Positions 1 through 8,748 of a stretch of DNA of 64,000 nucleotides are shown here, one piece after another (the stretch's first letter is position 1; every line of letters begins with the position of its first letter). The translations under genes and the position numbers were made by a program. The notes under the pieces were generated by a model. That model did no database searches. It saw nothing but the letters and a program-made list of their open reading frames with translations, and had not been told where the DNA came from. The DNA is taken from assembly GCF_000368625.1 (NCBI RefSeq), contig NZ_KB849575.1:489202-553201 (forward strand), read 5' to 3'. Source of the DNA: Acinetobacter schindleri CIP 107287 (GTDB taxonomy: Bacteria > Pseudomonadota > Gammaproteobacteria > Pseudomonadales > Moraxellaceae).

Positions 1-551
1 TGTGCTTCTAGTTTTGCTTTTTCTGCAGCAGCTGCTTTCTGCTGAGCTTGCTGTTCTGCACGGCGGGCAGCTTCTTGTTCAGCTTTTGATTTGTTTGCAG
101 CATCGGCTTTTGCTTTAGCAGCCGCTGCCTTGGCCTGTTCTGCAGCCTCAGCACGTTTTGCTGTTTCTGCTGCTTGTTGTTCAGTCTTGCGTTGTGCTGC
201 TTCTGCGACTTTCGCTTCTTGTGCGGCCTTTTGAGTATCTACTTTTGGTGCCGGTGGCGTCACTGGAGGGGCAGCAGTTGGAATTACTGGGGCTGCTTCC
301 GTAGGCTCAGCAGTCTGCGTGATCTGTTCTGCCACATTTTCATGGGCAGTTTCATCAAACTCGGTTTCTTCACGTGTGACCGGTTTTAGGTCTTCAGGAT
401 TTACCAGTACAGTTTTAATCTGTTTTGGCGGTTCCGGCGGTTTGCTCATCCCCAGATAAAGTAATCCCACCAAAGCGACTGTATGGACTCCGATCGTGAA
501 TCCAATCGCAAGCACTTTCTGCTTAGAGGGTGGCTTTTTGAAATCTTTCAT
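1..551 (-). CDS. tolA: Tol-Pal system protein TolA (partial, N-terminal part)
   Basis: Inner-membrane protein that spans the periplasm and links TolQ/TolR to TolB/Pal during outer-membrane constriction at division. The frame opens with ATG at 549-551 and stays open to the window edge, so only about 183 N-terminal codons are present. It begins with a short basic cytoplasmic segment (MKDFKKPPSKQKV), then one membrane helix (about residues 14-36), then a proline-rich stretch. From about residue 100 it is almost only Ala, Lys, Glu and Gln, the long helical domain II typical of TolA. It starts 3 bp after the tolR stop, as expected for the tolQRA operon. The C-terminal domain III, which binds colicin/phage and TolB, lies outside the window. 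Confidence 0.9.
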   Translation of the reverse strand, partial: MKDFKKPPSKQKVLAIGFTIGVHTVALVGLLYLGMSKPPEPPKQIKTVLVNPEDLKPVTREETEFDETAHENVAEQITQTAEPTEAAPVIPTAAPPVTPPAPKVDTQKAAQEAKVAEAAQRKTEQQAAETAKRAEAAEQAKAAAAKAKADAANKSKAEQEAARRAEQQAQQKAAAAEKAKLEA

Positions 552-554
552 AAA

Positions 555-1004
555 TTACTTTATAGGGGCGGTAAGCAAGCCGACTTGTGCGAGACCGGCA
601 TCCTGTAGGGCAGACATGAGTTTCATGACTTCGCCATAAGGACGAGTCTCACTCCCATTAATCAAAACGCTAAGCTGTTTGTTCGCAGTCTGTGCTTCAT
701 TTTGTGCATTGGTCAGGACTGTTTTTAATTCATCGAGCGTTAACACATCATTTGCGTGATTTTTATCTTCTAATTTAATCGTACCATCTGCTTCTAAAGT
801 CACGATGGCAGGGCGGTCCTCAGCTTGAATGGGATTGCTATTGGCTTGTGGCAAATCAACCTTAATACCGGTAGTAATCATAGGTGCCGTCACCATAAAA
901 ATCACCAGAAGCACCAACATCACGTCAATATAAGGCACGACGTTCATGTCACTTTTCAGTGGTTTTTTAATACGCTCAAAGCGTCCTGAACGTTGAATAG
1001 CCAT
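555..1004 (-). CDS. tolR: Tol-Pal system protein TolR
   Basis: ExbD/TolR-family component of the proton-driven TolQR motor in the inner membrane. The protein has 149 residues, the usual length. It has a short cytoplasmic N-terminus and one membrane helix at about residues 24-43. That helix carries the family motif VVPYIDVMLVLLVIFMVTAP, whose Asp is the presumed proton-conducting residue. A periplasmic domain follows. The ATG overlaps the tolQ stop by one base (TAATG), which implies translational coupling. Family and gene order (ybgC-tolQ-tolR-tolA) agree fully. Confidence 0.95.
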   Translation of the reverse strand: MAIQRSGRFERIKKPLKSDMNVVPYIDVMLVLLVIFMVTAPMITTGIKVDLPQANSNPIQAEDRPAIVTLEADGTIKLEDKNHANDVLTLDELKTVLTNAQNEAQTANKQLSVLINGSETRPYGEVMKLMSALQDAGLAQVGLLTAPIK

Positions 1005-1720
1005 TAGTCATTGTCCTGAGGCTGGCCAAGTGACTGACGTTGTAACAGGGCCACCATTTCTTCTGCGAACAGGGCACGATCAGAATAAACTGCTTCACCT
1101 TTAGCTGTGTAATGGTTGAATGCCAATACTGCTGGAATGGCAGCAAATAAACCAATTGCGGTTGCAATTAAAGCTTCCGCAATGCCTGGCGCTACAGTTG
1201 CTAGCGTGACCTGATCCATATCTGCCAGACCAATGAAAGCATTCATGATGCCCCAGACTGTACCGAACAGACCGACATAAGGCGCAACTGAACCGATACT
1301 GGCCAAGGCACCTAAGCCATTTTCCAGGCTACCCTGATCACGGCTTAAGCCCACGCGCAGAATACGTTCAGTGCCTTCAATCGACTGGGTAGTAGAGGCA
1401 TTGCGTTTTTTCAGTTTAAGAAACTCACCCAGGCCCTGATAGAAAATATCTTCCAGACCAGTACGTTTAGAGTTCAGCTGAGCATTGTTATAAAGCGTAT
1501 TCAGTTCAGCGCCAGACCAGAAGATCTTCTGAAAATGTTCATCTTCTGCCTGTGCTTTTTTGTAGCCCATGTAAAGCTTGGCAATCAGATACCAGCTATA
1601 CAGAGATGCCAGTAAAAGAGACAGCATAACCAGTTGTACGACAGGGCTTGCTTGTAAAATAAGATCTGATACTTGTAGGGATGATGCTAACTCGGTTGCC
1701 ATAGTGTTTACATGTGCCAA
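1004..1720 (-). CDS. tolQ: Tol-Pal system protein TolQ
   Basis: MotA/TolQ/ExbB proton-channel family; forms the TolQ-TolR motor that energises TolA. The protein has 238 residues with three membrane helices: one near residues 25-48, and two in the C-terminal half around the conserved block GLFGTVWGIMNAF and the segment TVAPGIAEALIATAIGLFAAI. The intervening loop is cytoplasmic. The stop codon overlaps the tolR start by one base and ybgC ends 9 bp upstream, so it lies in the middle of the operon. Confidence 0.95.
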   Translation of the reverse strand: MAHVNTMATELASSLQVSDLILQASPVVQLVMLSLLLASLYSWYLIAKLYMGYKKAQAEDEHFQKIFWSGAELNTLYNNAQLNSKRTGLEDIFYQGLGEFLKLKKRNASTTQSIEGTERILRVGLSRDQGSLENGLGALASIGSVAPYVGLFGTVWGIMNAFIGLADMDQVTLATVAPGIAEALIATAIGLFAAIPAVLAFNHYTAKGEAVYSDRALFAEEMVALLQRQSLGQPQDND

Positions 1721-1729
1721 TTCATTTTT

Positions 1730-2137
1730 TTAATCTTGTTCCAATTCTTTTCGAATCAGGTCGCGTATTTCATCAGGTAGGCGACGTGGACGCATATCAG
1801 CGCCGATACAGGCCAGCTCTACCTCACCCGATGCAAGCATGATTTCACCACGATAAATATTTTGTTGCAATACAAAAGATGAAGCTTTAAGTGAAACGAC
1901 ACTTGCAGTGACGGTAATTAAGTCATCCATCATAATAGGACGCGAATATTTCACGTTAATTTTATGTACAACAAAATTGTAATCTTTTTGATGCCAGTAG
2001 TGGCTGATGCCTGATGCACGCAGCCATTCGGTACGTGTACGTTCCATAAAGCGAATATGATTGGCGTGATAGACAATGCCACCCGCATCTGTGTCTTCAA
2101 TATAAACGCGGATATTGAATTCAAATTTATTCGCCAT
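1730..2137 (-). CDS. ybgC: Tol-Pal-associated acyl-CoA thioesterase YbgC
   Basis: Single hotdog-fold thioesterase of the YbgC/4-hydroxybenzoyl-CoA thioesterase family, 135 residues. Members hydrolyse acyl-CoA or acyl-ACP thioesters and are usually the first gene of tol-pal operons; their link to envelope constriction is not well defined. The diagnostic catalytic segment is near the N-terminus, EDTDAGGIVYHANHIRFMER, with the catalytic Asp of the family. The gene is 9 bp upstream of tolQ, so it is probably the first gene of the transcript starting near the promoter at 2247-2274. Confidence 0.92.
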   Translation of the reverse strand: MANKFEFNIRVYIEDTDAGGIVYHANHIRFMERTRTEWLRASGISHYWHQKDYNFVVHKINVKYSRPIMMDDLITVTASVVSLKASSFVLQQNIYRGEIMLASGEVELACIGADMRPRRLPDEIRDLIRKELEQD

Positions 2138-2246
2138 AATGCTTTTCCATTGGTTTTACATGCAGATTAATGCTGCTTTCTGCACCTAATTTTGAGCTTA
2201 GAATTTGCCAAAATCAGGCTACAAGTCAAGTGATATCAGGCTGGGC

Positions 2247-2274
2247 AGTTTAGCATACTGACTTTTTTGACCAA
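2247..2274 (-). promoter_or_regulatory. Candidate sigma-70 promoter of the ybgC-tolQRA operon
   Basis: Read on the minus strand there is TTGGTC (2269-2274) and TAAACT (2247-2252) separated by 16 bp, 4 of 6 matches to each consensus hexamer. It lies about 110 bp upstream of the ybgC start in the only sizeable spacer before the operon. This is inferred from sequence only. Confidence 0.4.
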
Positions 2275-2362
2275 TGGCACAAGATTTCAAAGACGTGAAA
2301 AATTTTACCTGTCGGGGCGGTATTAGAGAGACTGCTAGCGATAAGAACTAATCAATTAATTT

Positions 2363-2758
2363 TTAAACAGTCCTGCACTGAACTGGATGATTATCACGAT
2401 CGCCTTTAAAGAAAATGGATTGCGTATCGCGGTTTATGGACAGTACATAACTTGGACTATTATGAGGGTAATCACGATCTACCCAACGAATTTGAGGAAG
2501 TTGAAGTAGGGGTTGAGCGTTGACGTAAGTCACTGAAGCTTCACCATTCCAGCAGGCATTTTCGGCACAGATGGAGACATGTTTATGATGATTGACTGAA
2601 ATTGTTAATTTATCTGGTGAAGAACTAGATGGGTTTTTAATACAATTTGGATGCGGGCAAAGACTTTGCAAAATTGCATTATTGCACTCCCAGACATCTT
2701 GGGCAGAAGTTATTGCAGGATATAAAATAGCGCAGGTCGCCAATAAGAACACTTTCAT
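2363..2758 (-). CDS. Hypothetical secreted cysteine-rich protein
   Basis: 131 residues; no family recognised. The N-terminus MKVFLLATCAILYPAITSAQ is a clear Sec signal peptide with a likely cut after TSA. The mature part has six cysteines (in WEC, SLC, PNC, SIC, NAC and VQC), an even number compatible with disulfide bonds in the periplasm. The rest is polar with a few aromatic positions and no membrane helix. The left end of the insertion sequence is only about 38 bp upstream of the ATG, so its native promoter has probably been separated or replaced. Gene reality is supported by the signal peptide and length. Its function is unknown. Confidence 0.6.
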   Translation of the reverse strand: MKVFLLATCAILYPAITSAQDVWECNNAILQSLCPHPNCIKNPSSSSPDKLTISVNHHKHVSICAENACWNGEASVTYVNAQPLLQLPQIRWVDRDYPHNSPSYVLSINRDTQSIFFKGDRDNHPVQCRTV

Positions 2759-2796
2759 GACTTAATCCTCATTGAATACTTTTTTATAGTCTTAGA

Positions 2797-3837
2797 AGGC
2801 TTTGTTGCACAAACCTATCTGTAAAGGCTTTTTTAGCGATATAATTTTCAAATGAAGAAGCCTACACACAAAATCTACCGCACAACCAATTGGCCCGCAT
2901 ATAACCGAGCACTCATGAGTCGCGGAAATATTGCCATTTGGTTTGATCCTGCTACGCAATGGTATGCTCCATCAAAAGGCAAACAAGGGCGAAATCAAAC
3001 CTACTCCGACGCAGCCATCCAATGCTGCTTAATGATTAAATCCTTATTTCGTCTGTCTTTACGTATGGTTACTGGCTTTGTACAAAGTCTGATTAAACTT
3101 TGCGGATTAAATTGGATAGCTCCAGATTACACCACGCTTTGTAGAAGACAAAAGCATATTGATATTGTAATCAGCTACCAAAAAAGTAGCGATGGGCTGC
3201 ATCTACTCATGGACTCTACAGGCATGAAGTTTCTAGGTGAGGGCGAATGGAAACGCAAGAAACATGGATCTGAATATCGTCGCCAATGGCGTAAACTTCA
3301 TATTGGTATAGATGCCAAAACCCTACAAATACGAGCAGTTCAGCTTACAACCAATAATGTCAGTGATTCACAGGTGCTTGGTGATTTACTTGATCAGATT
3401 CCACAAGATGAGCGGATTGACTCTGTTTATACCGATGGAGCTTATGACACCAAGCAATGCCGTCAGGTCATTGCAGATCGGCAAGCGCATGCGGTGATTC
3501 CACCTAGAAAAAATGCGAAACAATGGAAAGATACAAAGAGTAGCTCGCTAGAGCGAAATGAATTACTTCGAACAATTAAACGTTTAGGCAGGACACTATG
3601 GAAAAAATGGTCAGGCTATCATCGGCGAAGTTTGGTTGAAACTAAGATGCACTGCATTAAATTATTAGGAGATAAACTCAGCGCAAGGAGTTTTGGTAGC
3701 CAAGTGAATGAGATCCATGCACGTGTAGCAGTCCTTAACAGATTTACGGAATTAGGTCGCCCACTTACCCAAGTTACGCCTTAAATTTGGCTCAATTAGG
3801 GGCGCTTTGCATTTCAAATCTTTGTGCAACAAAGCCT
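2797..3837. mobile_element. IS5-family (IS903-group) insertion sequence
   Basis: An element of about 1,041 bp flanked by perfect 17-bp terminal inverted repeats: AGGCTTTGTTGCACAAA at 2797-2813 and its reverse complement at 3821-3837. The GGCTTTGTTG tip is characteristic of IS903-like ends. One intact transposase gene fills the interior. IS903-group elements normally make 9-bp target duplications. The 9 bp outside each end (GTCTTAGAA and TATCGAAAG, taking 2798-3836 as the element) do not match, so no target duplication is visible. Confidence 0.9.
2852..3784 (+). CDS. IS5-family transposase
   Basis: DDE transposase of 310 residues, full length for the IS903 group. An N-terminal DUF4372/DUF772-like region is followed by the catalytic core. 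The first Asp is in LLMDSTGMKFLGEGEW (about residue 125), the second in DSVYTDGAYD (about 196), and the Glu in SLVETKMH (about 267). This gives a complete DDE set with no frameshift. The stop codon is 36 bp inside the right inverted repeat. The enzyme is expected to be active by inspection; activity is not tested. Confidence 0.93.
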   Translation: MKKPTHKIYRTTNWPAYNRALMSRGNIAIWFDPATQWYAPSKGKQGRNQTYSDAAIQCCLMIKSLFRLSLRMVTGFVQSLIKLCGLNWIAPDYTTLCRRQKHIDIVISYQKSSDGLHLLMDSTGMKFLGEGEWKRKKHGSEYRRQWRKLHIGIDAKTLQIRAVQLTTNNVSDSQVLGDLLDQIPQDERIDSVYTDGAYDTKQCRQVIADRQAHAVIPPRKNAKQWKDTKSSSLERNELLRTIKRLGRTLWKKWSGYHRRSLVETKMHCIKLLGDKLSARSFGSQVNEIHARVAVLNRFTELGRPLTQVTP

Positions 3838-3893
3838 ATCGAAAGATGAAAAAATGAATGAGTCCAAAAACTAATTCATTTGGATACATCAGA

Positions 3894-5237
3894 TTATTTC
3901 TTCTTTTTCCAGTTGGCCTGCACCTGCTCAGCCACTTTCGGATAGTCGAGGACAAAGCGAACATGACTTTCTACACCGGTTTTCAGGGTCGCATCATCCA
4001 CAATGAAATTCGGGTTATGGTTTGGTGCGGCCTGATTCATATCCTGATCGGCTGGTGTTGCTCCAACAAACACAAACAGGGATGGCATCAGCTGGCCATA
4101 GTAAGCAAAATCTTCACTAGCGCTAGCATTGTTGTCTAAAACATGCAGTTTATCTTCGCCATGCACACTCGCCAATGTCGGGCGCATCAATTCAGTCAAA
4201 ATTTTATCATTGGTGGTGACCGGTGCATAGGGAGAAATTTCAACCTTGACCTTGACATCGTTGGCAGCAGCATTGTGTTCCAGCATTTTCGGCAAGTCTT
4301 TTAAAATGCCTTGACGCACATCTTCACTATTGGAGCGGATGGTGCCAACCATATTGACCTGATCTGGAATGACGTTACCTGTTGTACCGCCCTGAATGCT
4401 GCCAATACTGACCACGCCCATCCCTTTAGTCAGGTCGGCTTTACGGCTGATCAGACTTTGTAAATTGGTCACCATCTGGGCAGAAGTATAGATCGGGTCT
4501 TTCCCTGCCCAAGGCATGGAGCCATGTACCTGACTGCCATTCACCTGAATACGTAAATGATCGGCACTATTTAAAATCGCACCATCTTTATAGAAAATAT
4601 TGCCACTTGGCATACCTGCCATGACATGCATCCCAAAAATCACTTCAGGTTTTGGATTGTTCAAGGCACCGTCGGCAATCATTTTACGTGAGCCAATCTG
4701 ATCGCCATGGGTGAAATTATCAATATCTGCACCGCCTTCTTCAGCTGGCTGGAATACAAACACCACTGTTCCTGCAATCTTGTCCTTGTTAGCGGCCAGA
4801 ACTTTGGCAGCACCTAGGAGCATGGCAGTATGTGCGTCATGACCGCAGGCATGCATTACATGGGTTTCTTTGCCCTGATAAATCGCTTTTTGCTTGCTGG
4901 CGAATGATACTGGTGCAGTTTCCTGGATGGGTAAGGCATCCATATCTGCACGCAGGGCCATGACTGGACCCGGTTTTGCACCTTTCAAAACTCCAATCAC
5001 ACCAGTCTTGGCATAACCTTTGCGGACCTCAATACCATAGGACTTCAGTTCCCTTTGCACCAGTTCGGAGGTTTTAAATTCCATATTGCCCAGTTCAGGA
5101 TGCTGGTGGATATGCTGGCGTAACTTGATGGTATGAGCTTCAGCTTTCTGCACAGAATTATCAATCCAGTCTGCCAGACTCATCTGACTGGCAAACGCAA
5201 GTGGAAGACAAAGGCAAAGCTGCTTATACATATTCAT
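3894..5237 (-). CDS. Secreted M20-family amidohydrolase (hippurate/IAA-amino-acid hydrolase-like)
   Basis: 447-residue metallo-amidohydrolase of the M20D peptidase group, which cleaves N-acyl amino acids such as hippurate. An N-terminal signal peptide (MNMYKQLCLCLPLAFASQM..LA) predicts periplasmic location, unlike the mostly cytosolic relatives. Metal ligands are visible in MHACGHDAHTAMLLGAA (Cys and His), QPAEEGGAD (Glu pair), GMHVMAGMPSG (His) and the C-terminal NHNPNF (His). The lid/dimerisation domain lies between about residues 210 and 330. The start could be Met1 or Met3; neither has a strong Shine-Dalgarno. It is transcribed toward the insertion sequence and divergent from the amidase at 5592. 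The true substrate is unknown. Confidence 0.85.
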   Translation of the reverse strand: MNMYKQLCLCLPLAFASQMSLADWIDNSVQKAEAHTIKLRQHIHQHPELGNMEFKTSELVQRELKSYGIEVRKGYAKTGVIGVLKGAKPGPVMALRADMDALPIQETAPVSFASKQKAIYQGKETHVMHACGHDAHTAMLLGAAKVLAANKDKIAGTVVFVFQPAEEGGADIDNFTHGDQIGSRKMIADGALNNPKPEVIFGMHVMAGMPSGNIFYKDGAILNSADHLRIQVNGSQVHGSMPWAGKDPIYTSAQMVTNLQSLISRKADLTKGMGVVSIGSIQGGTTGNVIPDQVNMVGTIRSNSEDVRQGILKDLPKMLEHNAAANDVKVKVEISPYAPVTTNDKILTELMRPTLASVHGEDKLHVLDNNASASEDFAYYGQLMPSLFVFVGATPADQDMNQAAPNHNPNFIVDDATLKTGVESHVRFVLDYPKVAEQVQANWKKKK

Positions 5238-5591
5238 ATCTGGGGAGAACCTTAAGAATCGGAGATGATTAAATGGATATCCTAGAATGGCAGACTGGCT
5301 TTAAATTAACCAAAACCTGCACGGTATATAGTCAATACTTCTAAGGTATAAAGAGGGAGTTACCTTGCTGTTTAAGGAAATTATTCAGTAAGTTTTATTG
5401 TAATTTTATGTATCACAGGGACATGTGGTTTTTCTCTCTTCATATACCTGCTTTCTATATTGAAATTTATTCAAAGAAGTATAGATCGATCAAATGATTA
5501 AATTTTGAATATTTATGATGGGGTATGTACCAGATTGGCATTGGGATTGCATGAAGTTAGCTTGCATTAATTTTTCATGGAATTTGAACAT
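5238..5591. other. Divergent intergenic region between the two secreted hydrolases
   Basis: 354 bp of AT-rich DNA with no convincing gene on either strand. The notable content is a sigma-54-like promoter at 5536-5551 facing the amidase, and a short inverted repeat AGGTA/TACCT near 5343-5365. I see no clear NtrC-type dyad. Confidence 0.6.
5536..5551 (+). promoter_or_regulatory. Candidate sigma-54 (RpoN) promoter
   Basis: The sequence TGGCATTGGGATTGCA matches the -24/-12 consensus TGGCAC-N5-TTGCA at the GG and GC dinucleotides and at all flanking core bases except one (T for the last C), with exact 10-bp GG-GC spacing. The expected transcription start would be about 11-12 bp downstream of the GC, near 5561, before both possible amidase start codons. 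RpoN control fits an enzyme that would release ammonia from amides. Confidence 0.6.
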
Positions 5592-6821
5592 ATGTTAAAA
5601 CCTTTAGCTTTGTCTCTTGCTGTTGCAGCAAGCTTTTCTTTTATTTCTGCGCATGCGGCAGCTGAAGATTTTAAAATTTTAAAACAGCTTGAAAGTAAAC
5701 CAACCTTACTCAAAAGTGGCGAATATAAAGGGAATTATTATATTCCAAGCACCTTGAATACCATCACTTGGGGCTATTTACCTAACAAAGATGCCAAACC
5801 TGTGTTGACCATTCCATCAGGCAGCACTATTACCTTTGATACAGTTTCGCATGAAGGCTTGCTTGAAGACCAAGGGCGTGATGCTGAAAAGTATTTCACT
5901 TCTAAAGGTGTGAAACCTGAGCATATTTTGCCTGAAGCGAAACTAATTACAGGTTCAAAGCTGAAACACGATTTCCATAAAGACGGTCCACATATTATTA
6001 CCGGACCTGTCTATGTGAAAGATGCGATGCCAGGTGATATTTTAAAAGTCGAGATTTTAAAGGTTGAGCCACGTGTGCCGTATGGTGTGATTTCGAACCG
6101 CCATGGCAAAGGCACATTGCCTGAGTTTCCTAAGCGTCAAAAGCATGATCATGCATCGCCTGCAAACCCAGAAGCCTATGGCAATGTTTCCATCTTTACT
6201 CCAATTGAAAAGAATAAAGAGGGTATTTGGGAAGGCGTTTTAAAAACCGAGTCAGGCAAAGCAATTCGTTTCCCATTGAATCCATTTATGGGCACGATGG
6301 GCGTTGCACCAAATACGAGCGACCCTGTGCATTCTGTGCCACCATCGTTCTATGGCGGTAACATTGATATTAATGATTTAACCGCAGGTGCAACGGCTTA
6401 CTATCCAGTTCAAGTACCGGGTGCGTTGTTCTATACGGGTGATAGTCATTTTGTTCAAGGTGATGGTGAGGTCGCATTGACCGCACTTGAAGGTTCTGCA
6501 CGTGCGACCTTTAAAATTACGGTATTAAAAGCGGGGAGTGACAAAATACCAGGTAAATCGTTGAAGCAGCCTTTGGGTGAAAATGATGAGTTTTGGATTA
6601 CACCAGGTTTAGATGAAGACCTTGATGAAGCGATGCGTAAATCAACGCGTGAAGCGGTACGTTTTCTGGTTGATGAATATGGGATTTCAGAAGAAATTGC
6701 CTATGCGTATTTAAGCGCTGCGACGGATTTTGAGGTGTCTCAAGTGGTCGATAAAACCAAAGGGATTCATGCCATGATTCGTAAAGCGGACTTTAAGGAG
6801 TTTAAGAAAGAAGAAAAATAA
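5592..6821 (+). CDS. Secreted acetamidase/formamidase family protein
   Basis: FmdA/AmdA-family amidohydrolase; characterised members hydrolyse formamide or acetamide to ammonia plus the acid. An upstream ATG at 5577 is in frame, but I chose 5592. The protein then begins with a clear signal peptide (MLKPLALSLAVAASFSFISAHA) and has a GGAA ribosome site 9 bp upstream. It has 409 residues, slightly longer than the cytosolic enzymes. Family features include the N-terminal SGSTITFDTVSHEG region and the C-terminal-half segments FYGGNIDINDLTAGAT and YTGDSHFVQGDGEVALTALE. Predicted periplasmic location is unusual for the family. A strong terminator follows. Substrate is inferred only. Confidence 0.85.
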   Translation: MLKPLALSLAVAASFSFISAHAAAEDFKILKQLESKPTLLKSGEYKGNYYIPSTLNTITWGYLPNKDAKPVLTIPSGSTITFDTVSHEGLLEDQGRDAEKYFTSKGVKPEHILPEAKLITGSKLKHDFHKDGPHIITGPVYVKDAMPGDILKVEILKVEPRVPYGVISNRHGKGTLPEFPKRQKHDHASPANPEAYGNVSIFTPIEKNKEGIWEGVLKTESGKAIRFPLNPFMGTMGVAPNTSDPVHSVPPSFYGGNIDINDLTAGATAYYPVQVPGALFYTGDSHFVQGDGEVALTALEGSARATFKITVLKAGSDKIPGKSLKQPLGENDEFWITPGLDEDLDEAMRKSTREAVRFLVDEYGISEEIAYAYLSAATDFEVSQVVDKTKGIHAMIRKADFKEFKKEEK

Positions 6822-6855
6822 GCAGAATAAAACTTAGAAAAAGGTTTGTGCTTTT

Positions 6856-6894
6856 GCCAACTGATTTAGACATGGTCAGTTGGCTTTTTCTTTT
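6856..6894 (+). terminator. Rho-independent terminator after the amidase
   Basis: Stem GCCAACTGA (6856-6864) pairs perfectly with TCAGTTGGC (6876-6884), followed by TTTTTCTTTT. It ends the amidase transcript. Confidence 0.88.
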
Positions 6895-6961
6895 GTCACG
6901 ATTTGAAAGTGTTTAGAATATAAAGAATTATTAGTCGATTTTAAATAAGAAAGGGGATAAC

Positions 6962-7615
6962 GTGGCAATAGAAGAAAAACAAGCTTTGGTACTAGAACAG
7001 CCTAAAGATCAGAAAGTATATTTAGATGTGCAGCACTCGACAGATTGGGTTGTTGTAATTAGTGTTATAGCATCAGCTCTTATTAGCTTTATAGGATTCT
7101 TAATTACTATATATATTGTGAAGAAATCAACAGAAAGCCAAATAGTTTCTAATAAAAATCTCGTAAAGCAACAAGAAAGGTTAAAGATTAGAGAACTGAA
7201 AATATTAAATAGAAATAATATTTTGGATAAAATAAAAGAGTTAGTGAGTGATAATCTTTACTTGGCTGGAAATATACAAAACCAAATTGAAATAGGGATT
7301 AATGAGATACGACAACAGAAATTTAATGATTTTTTTCATTCTAGGCATTATGGTGATTTCAAGATAGTACTTAATAATTATCAAAGTTCTATCAATCGTC
7401 TAAAAGTATATCTAGGGAATGAAAATCGACATGCACAAGAATTAAATAAACATTTTCGAAGAATGCAATTACTTTCTTGGAGTCTATATACTGCCAATAT
7501 GCATGAACCAGCTTTGAGTGAAAGTCTTGATCAATGGATAAAAGAGTTTAAAGTGAGTGAAATTTTGGTGCAAAACTATTTGAATGATGAACTTAAACTT
7601 ATTTATGAAGATTAA
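6962..7615 (+). CDS. Hypothetical single-pass membrane protein
   Basis: 217 residues, not recognised. The start is GTG, chosen because AGAAAGGGGA lies just upstream at ideal spacing. One membrane helix spans about residues 28-52 (WVVVISVIASALISFIGFLI). A long charged region rich in Lys, Gln, Asn and Ile follows, probably helical and partly coiled coil, with no catalytic motif. Base composition is clearly more AT-rich than neighbouring ruvB, which hints at acquired DNA. It stands alone between two terminators. Confidence 0.65.
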   Translation: MAIEEKQALVLEQPKDQKVYLDVQHSTDWVVVISVIASALISFIGFLITIYIVKKSTESQIVSNKNLVKQQERLKIRELKILNRNNILDKIKELVSDNLYLAGNIQNQIEIGINEIRQQKFNDFFHSRHYGDFKIVLNNYQSSINRLKVYLGNENRHAQELNKHFRRMQLLSWSLYTANMHEPALSESLDQWIKEFKVSEILVQNYLNDELKLIYED

Positions 7616-7616
7616 T

Positions 7617-7642
7617 AAAAAAGCAGCCTAAGCTGCTTTTTA
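7617..7642. terminator. Bidirectional terminator between the unknown gene and ruvB
   Basis: AAAAAGCAGC and GCTGCTTTTT pair around a CTAA loop. T-runs on both strands allow it to serve the convergent genes. Confidence 0.88.
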
Positions 7643-7645
7643 AAA

Positions 7646-8653
7646 TCACTTATCTTTCGGTTCAGGTGGTGTCAACCCAAACTGCAAATACGCCATATTA
7701 GTTGCTATACGACCACGTGCAGTACGCATGACATACCCTTGTTGAATCAAATACGGCTCAATGACATCTTCCAACGTGCCTGAATCTTCAGCCATCGCTG
7801 CAGCCAACGCTTCAACACCGGCAGGACCACCATCAAAACGTTCAAGCAGCATCGACAAATAACGGCGGTCGAGCGTATCCAAACCATCTTTATCCACATT
7901 CAGCATATCAAGTGCACGTTGTGCCATATCTTGAGTGACTTCGCCTGTACCTTTGACTTGAGCATAATCACGCACACGACGGAGTAAACGGTTGGCAATA
8001 CGTGGTGTACCACGAGAGCGACGAGCAACTTCAAGCGCACCTTCGTTAGTCATTGGCACATCCATCAAACTCGCTGAACGTTTCACAATATGGGTTAAGT
8101 CTTCAACTGAATAGAACTCTAGACGCTGCACAATCCCGAAACGGTCACGCAGCGGAGAGGTGAGCAAACCTGCACGTGTGGTAGCAGCTACCAAGGTAAA
8201 TGGCGGTAAATCCAGTTTAATCGAACGTGCCGCAGGACCTTCACCAATCATGATGTCGAGTTGGTAATCTTCCATCGCCGGATACAGGATTTCTTCAATG
8301 ACGGGTGAAAGACGATGAATTTCATCAATAAATAAAACGTCACCTTCCTCTAAGTTGGTCAGCATGGCTGCCAAGTCACCCGCACGCTCTAAAACTGGTC
8401 CAGAAGTCGACTTTAAGTTACCACCCATTTCACGCGCGATAATATTGGCCAGCGTGGTCTTGCCCAGACCGGGAGGACCAAAGATCAGGGTGTGATCCAG
8501 GGCTTCTTCACGGCCGCGAGCTGCACCGATAAAGATTTCCATTTGCTCACGAACCACTGGCTGACCAATGTAGTCATCGAGGGAGGTCGGGCGAATCGCA
8601 CGATCAAACTGATCTTCGGGTTTTTCAGAACCACTGATGAGACGGTCTTGCAT
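7646..8653 (-). CDS. ruvB: Holliday junction branch migration helicase RuvB
   Basis: AAA+ ATPase motor that drives Holliday-junction branch migration with RuvA. The protein has 335 residues, standard length. Walker A is [16 protein letters not shown], Walker B is [10 protein letters not shown], and sensor 1 is in [11 protein letters not shown]. The C-terminal winged-helix domain begins near residue 255 and ends with the conserved [13 protein letters not shown]. It lies downstream of ruvA in the same direction but separated by 244 bp that contain a hairpin repeat, so the two may not be tightly coupled. Confidence 0.98.
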   Translation of the reverse strand: MQDRLISGSEKPEDQFDRAIRPTSLDDYIGQPVVREQMEIFIGAARGREEALDHTLIFGPPGLGKTTLANIIAREMGGNLKSTSGPVLERAGDLAAMLTNLEEGDVLFIDEIHRLSPVIEEILYPAMEDYQLDIMIGEGPAARSIKLDLPPFTLVAATTRAGLLTSPLRDRFGIVQRLEFYSVEDLTHIVKRSASLMDVPMTNEGALEVARRSRGTPRIANRLLRRVRDYAQVKGTGEVTQDMAQRALDMLNVDKDGLDTLDRRYLSMLLERFDGGPAGVEALAAAMAEDSGTLEDVIEPYLIQQGYVMRTARGRIATNMAYLQFGLTPPEPKDK

Positions 8654-8748
8654 ATCTTTTGAGTCTTTCTCTATGGTTTATTTGAGGTGAATAAAGTCAT
8701 AGCCTCAAAATACGCTTGGAATTTTTATGCCATTGTGCAGGCATACTC

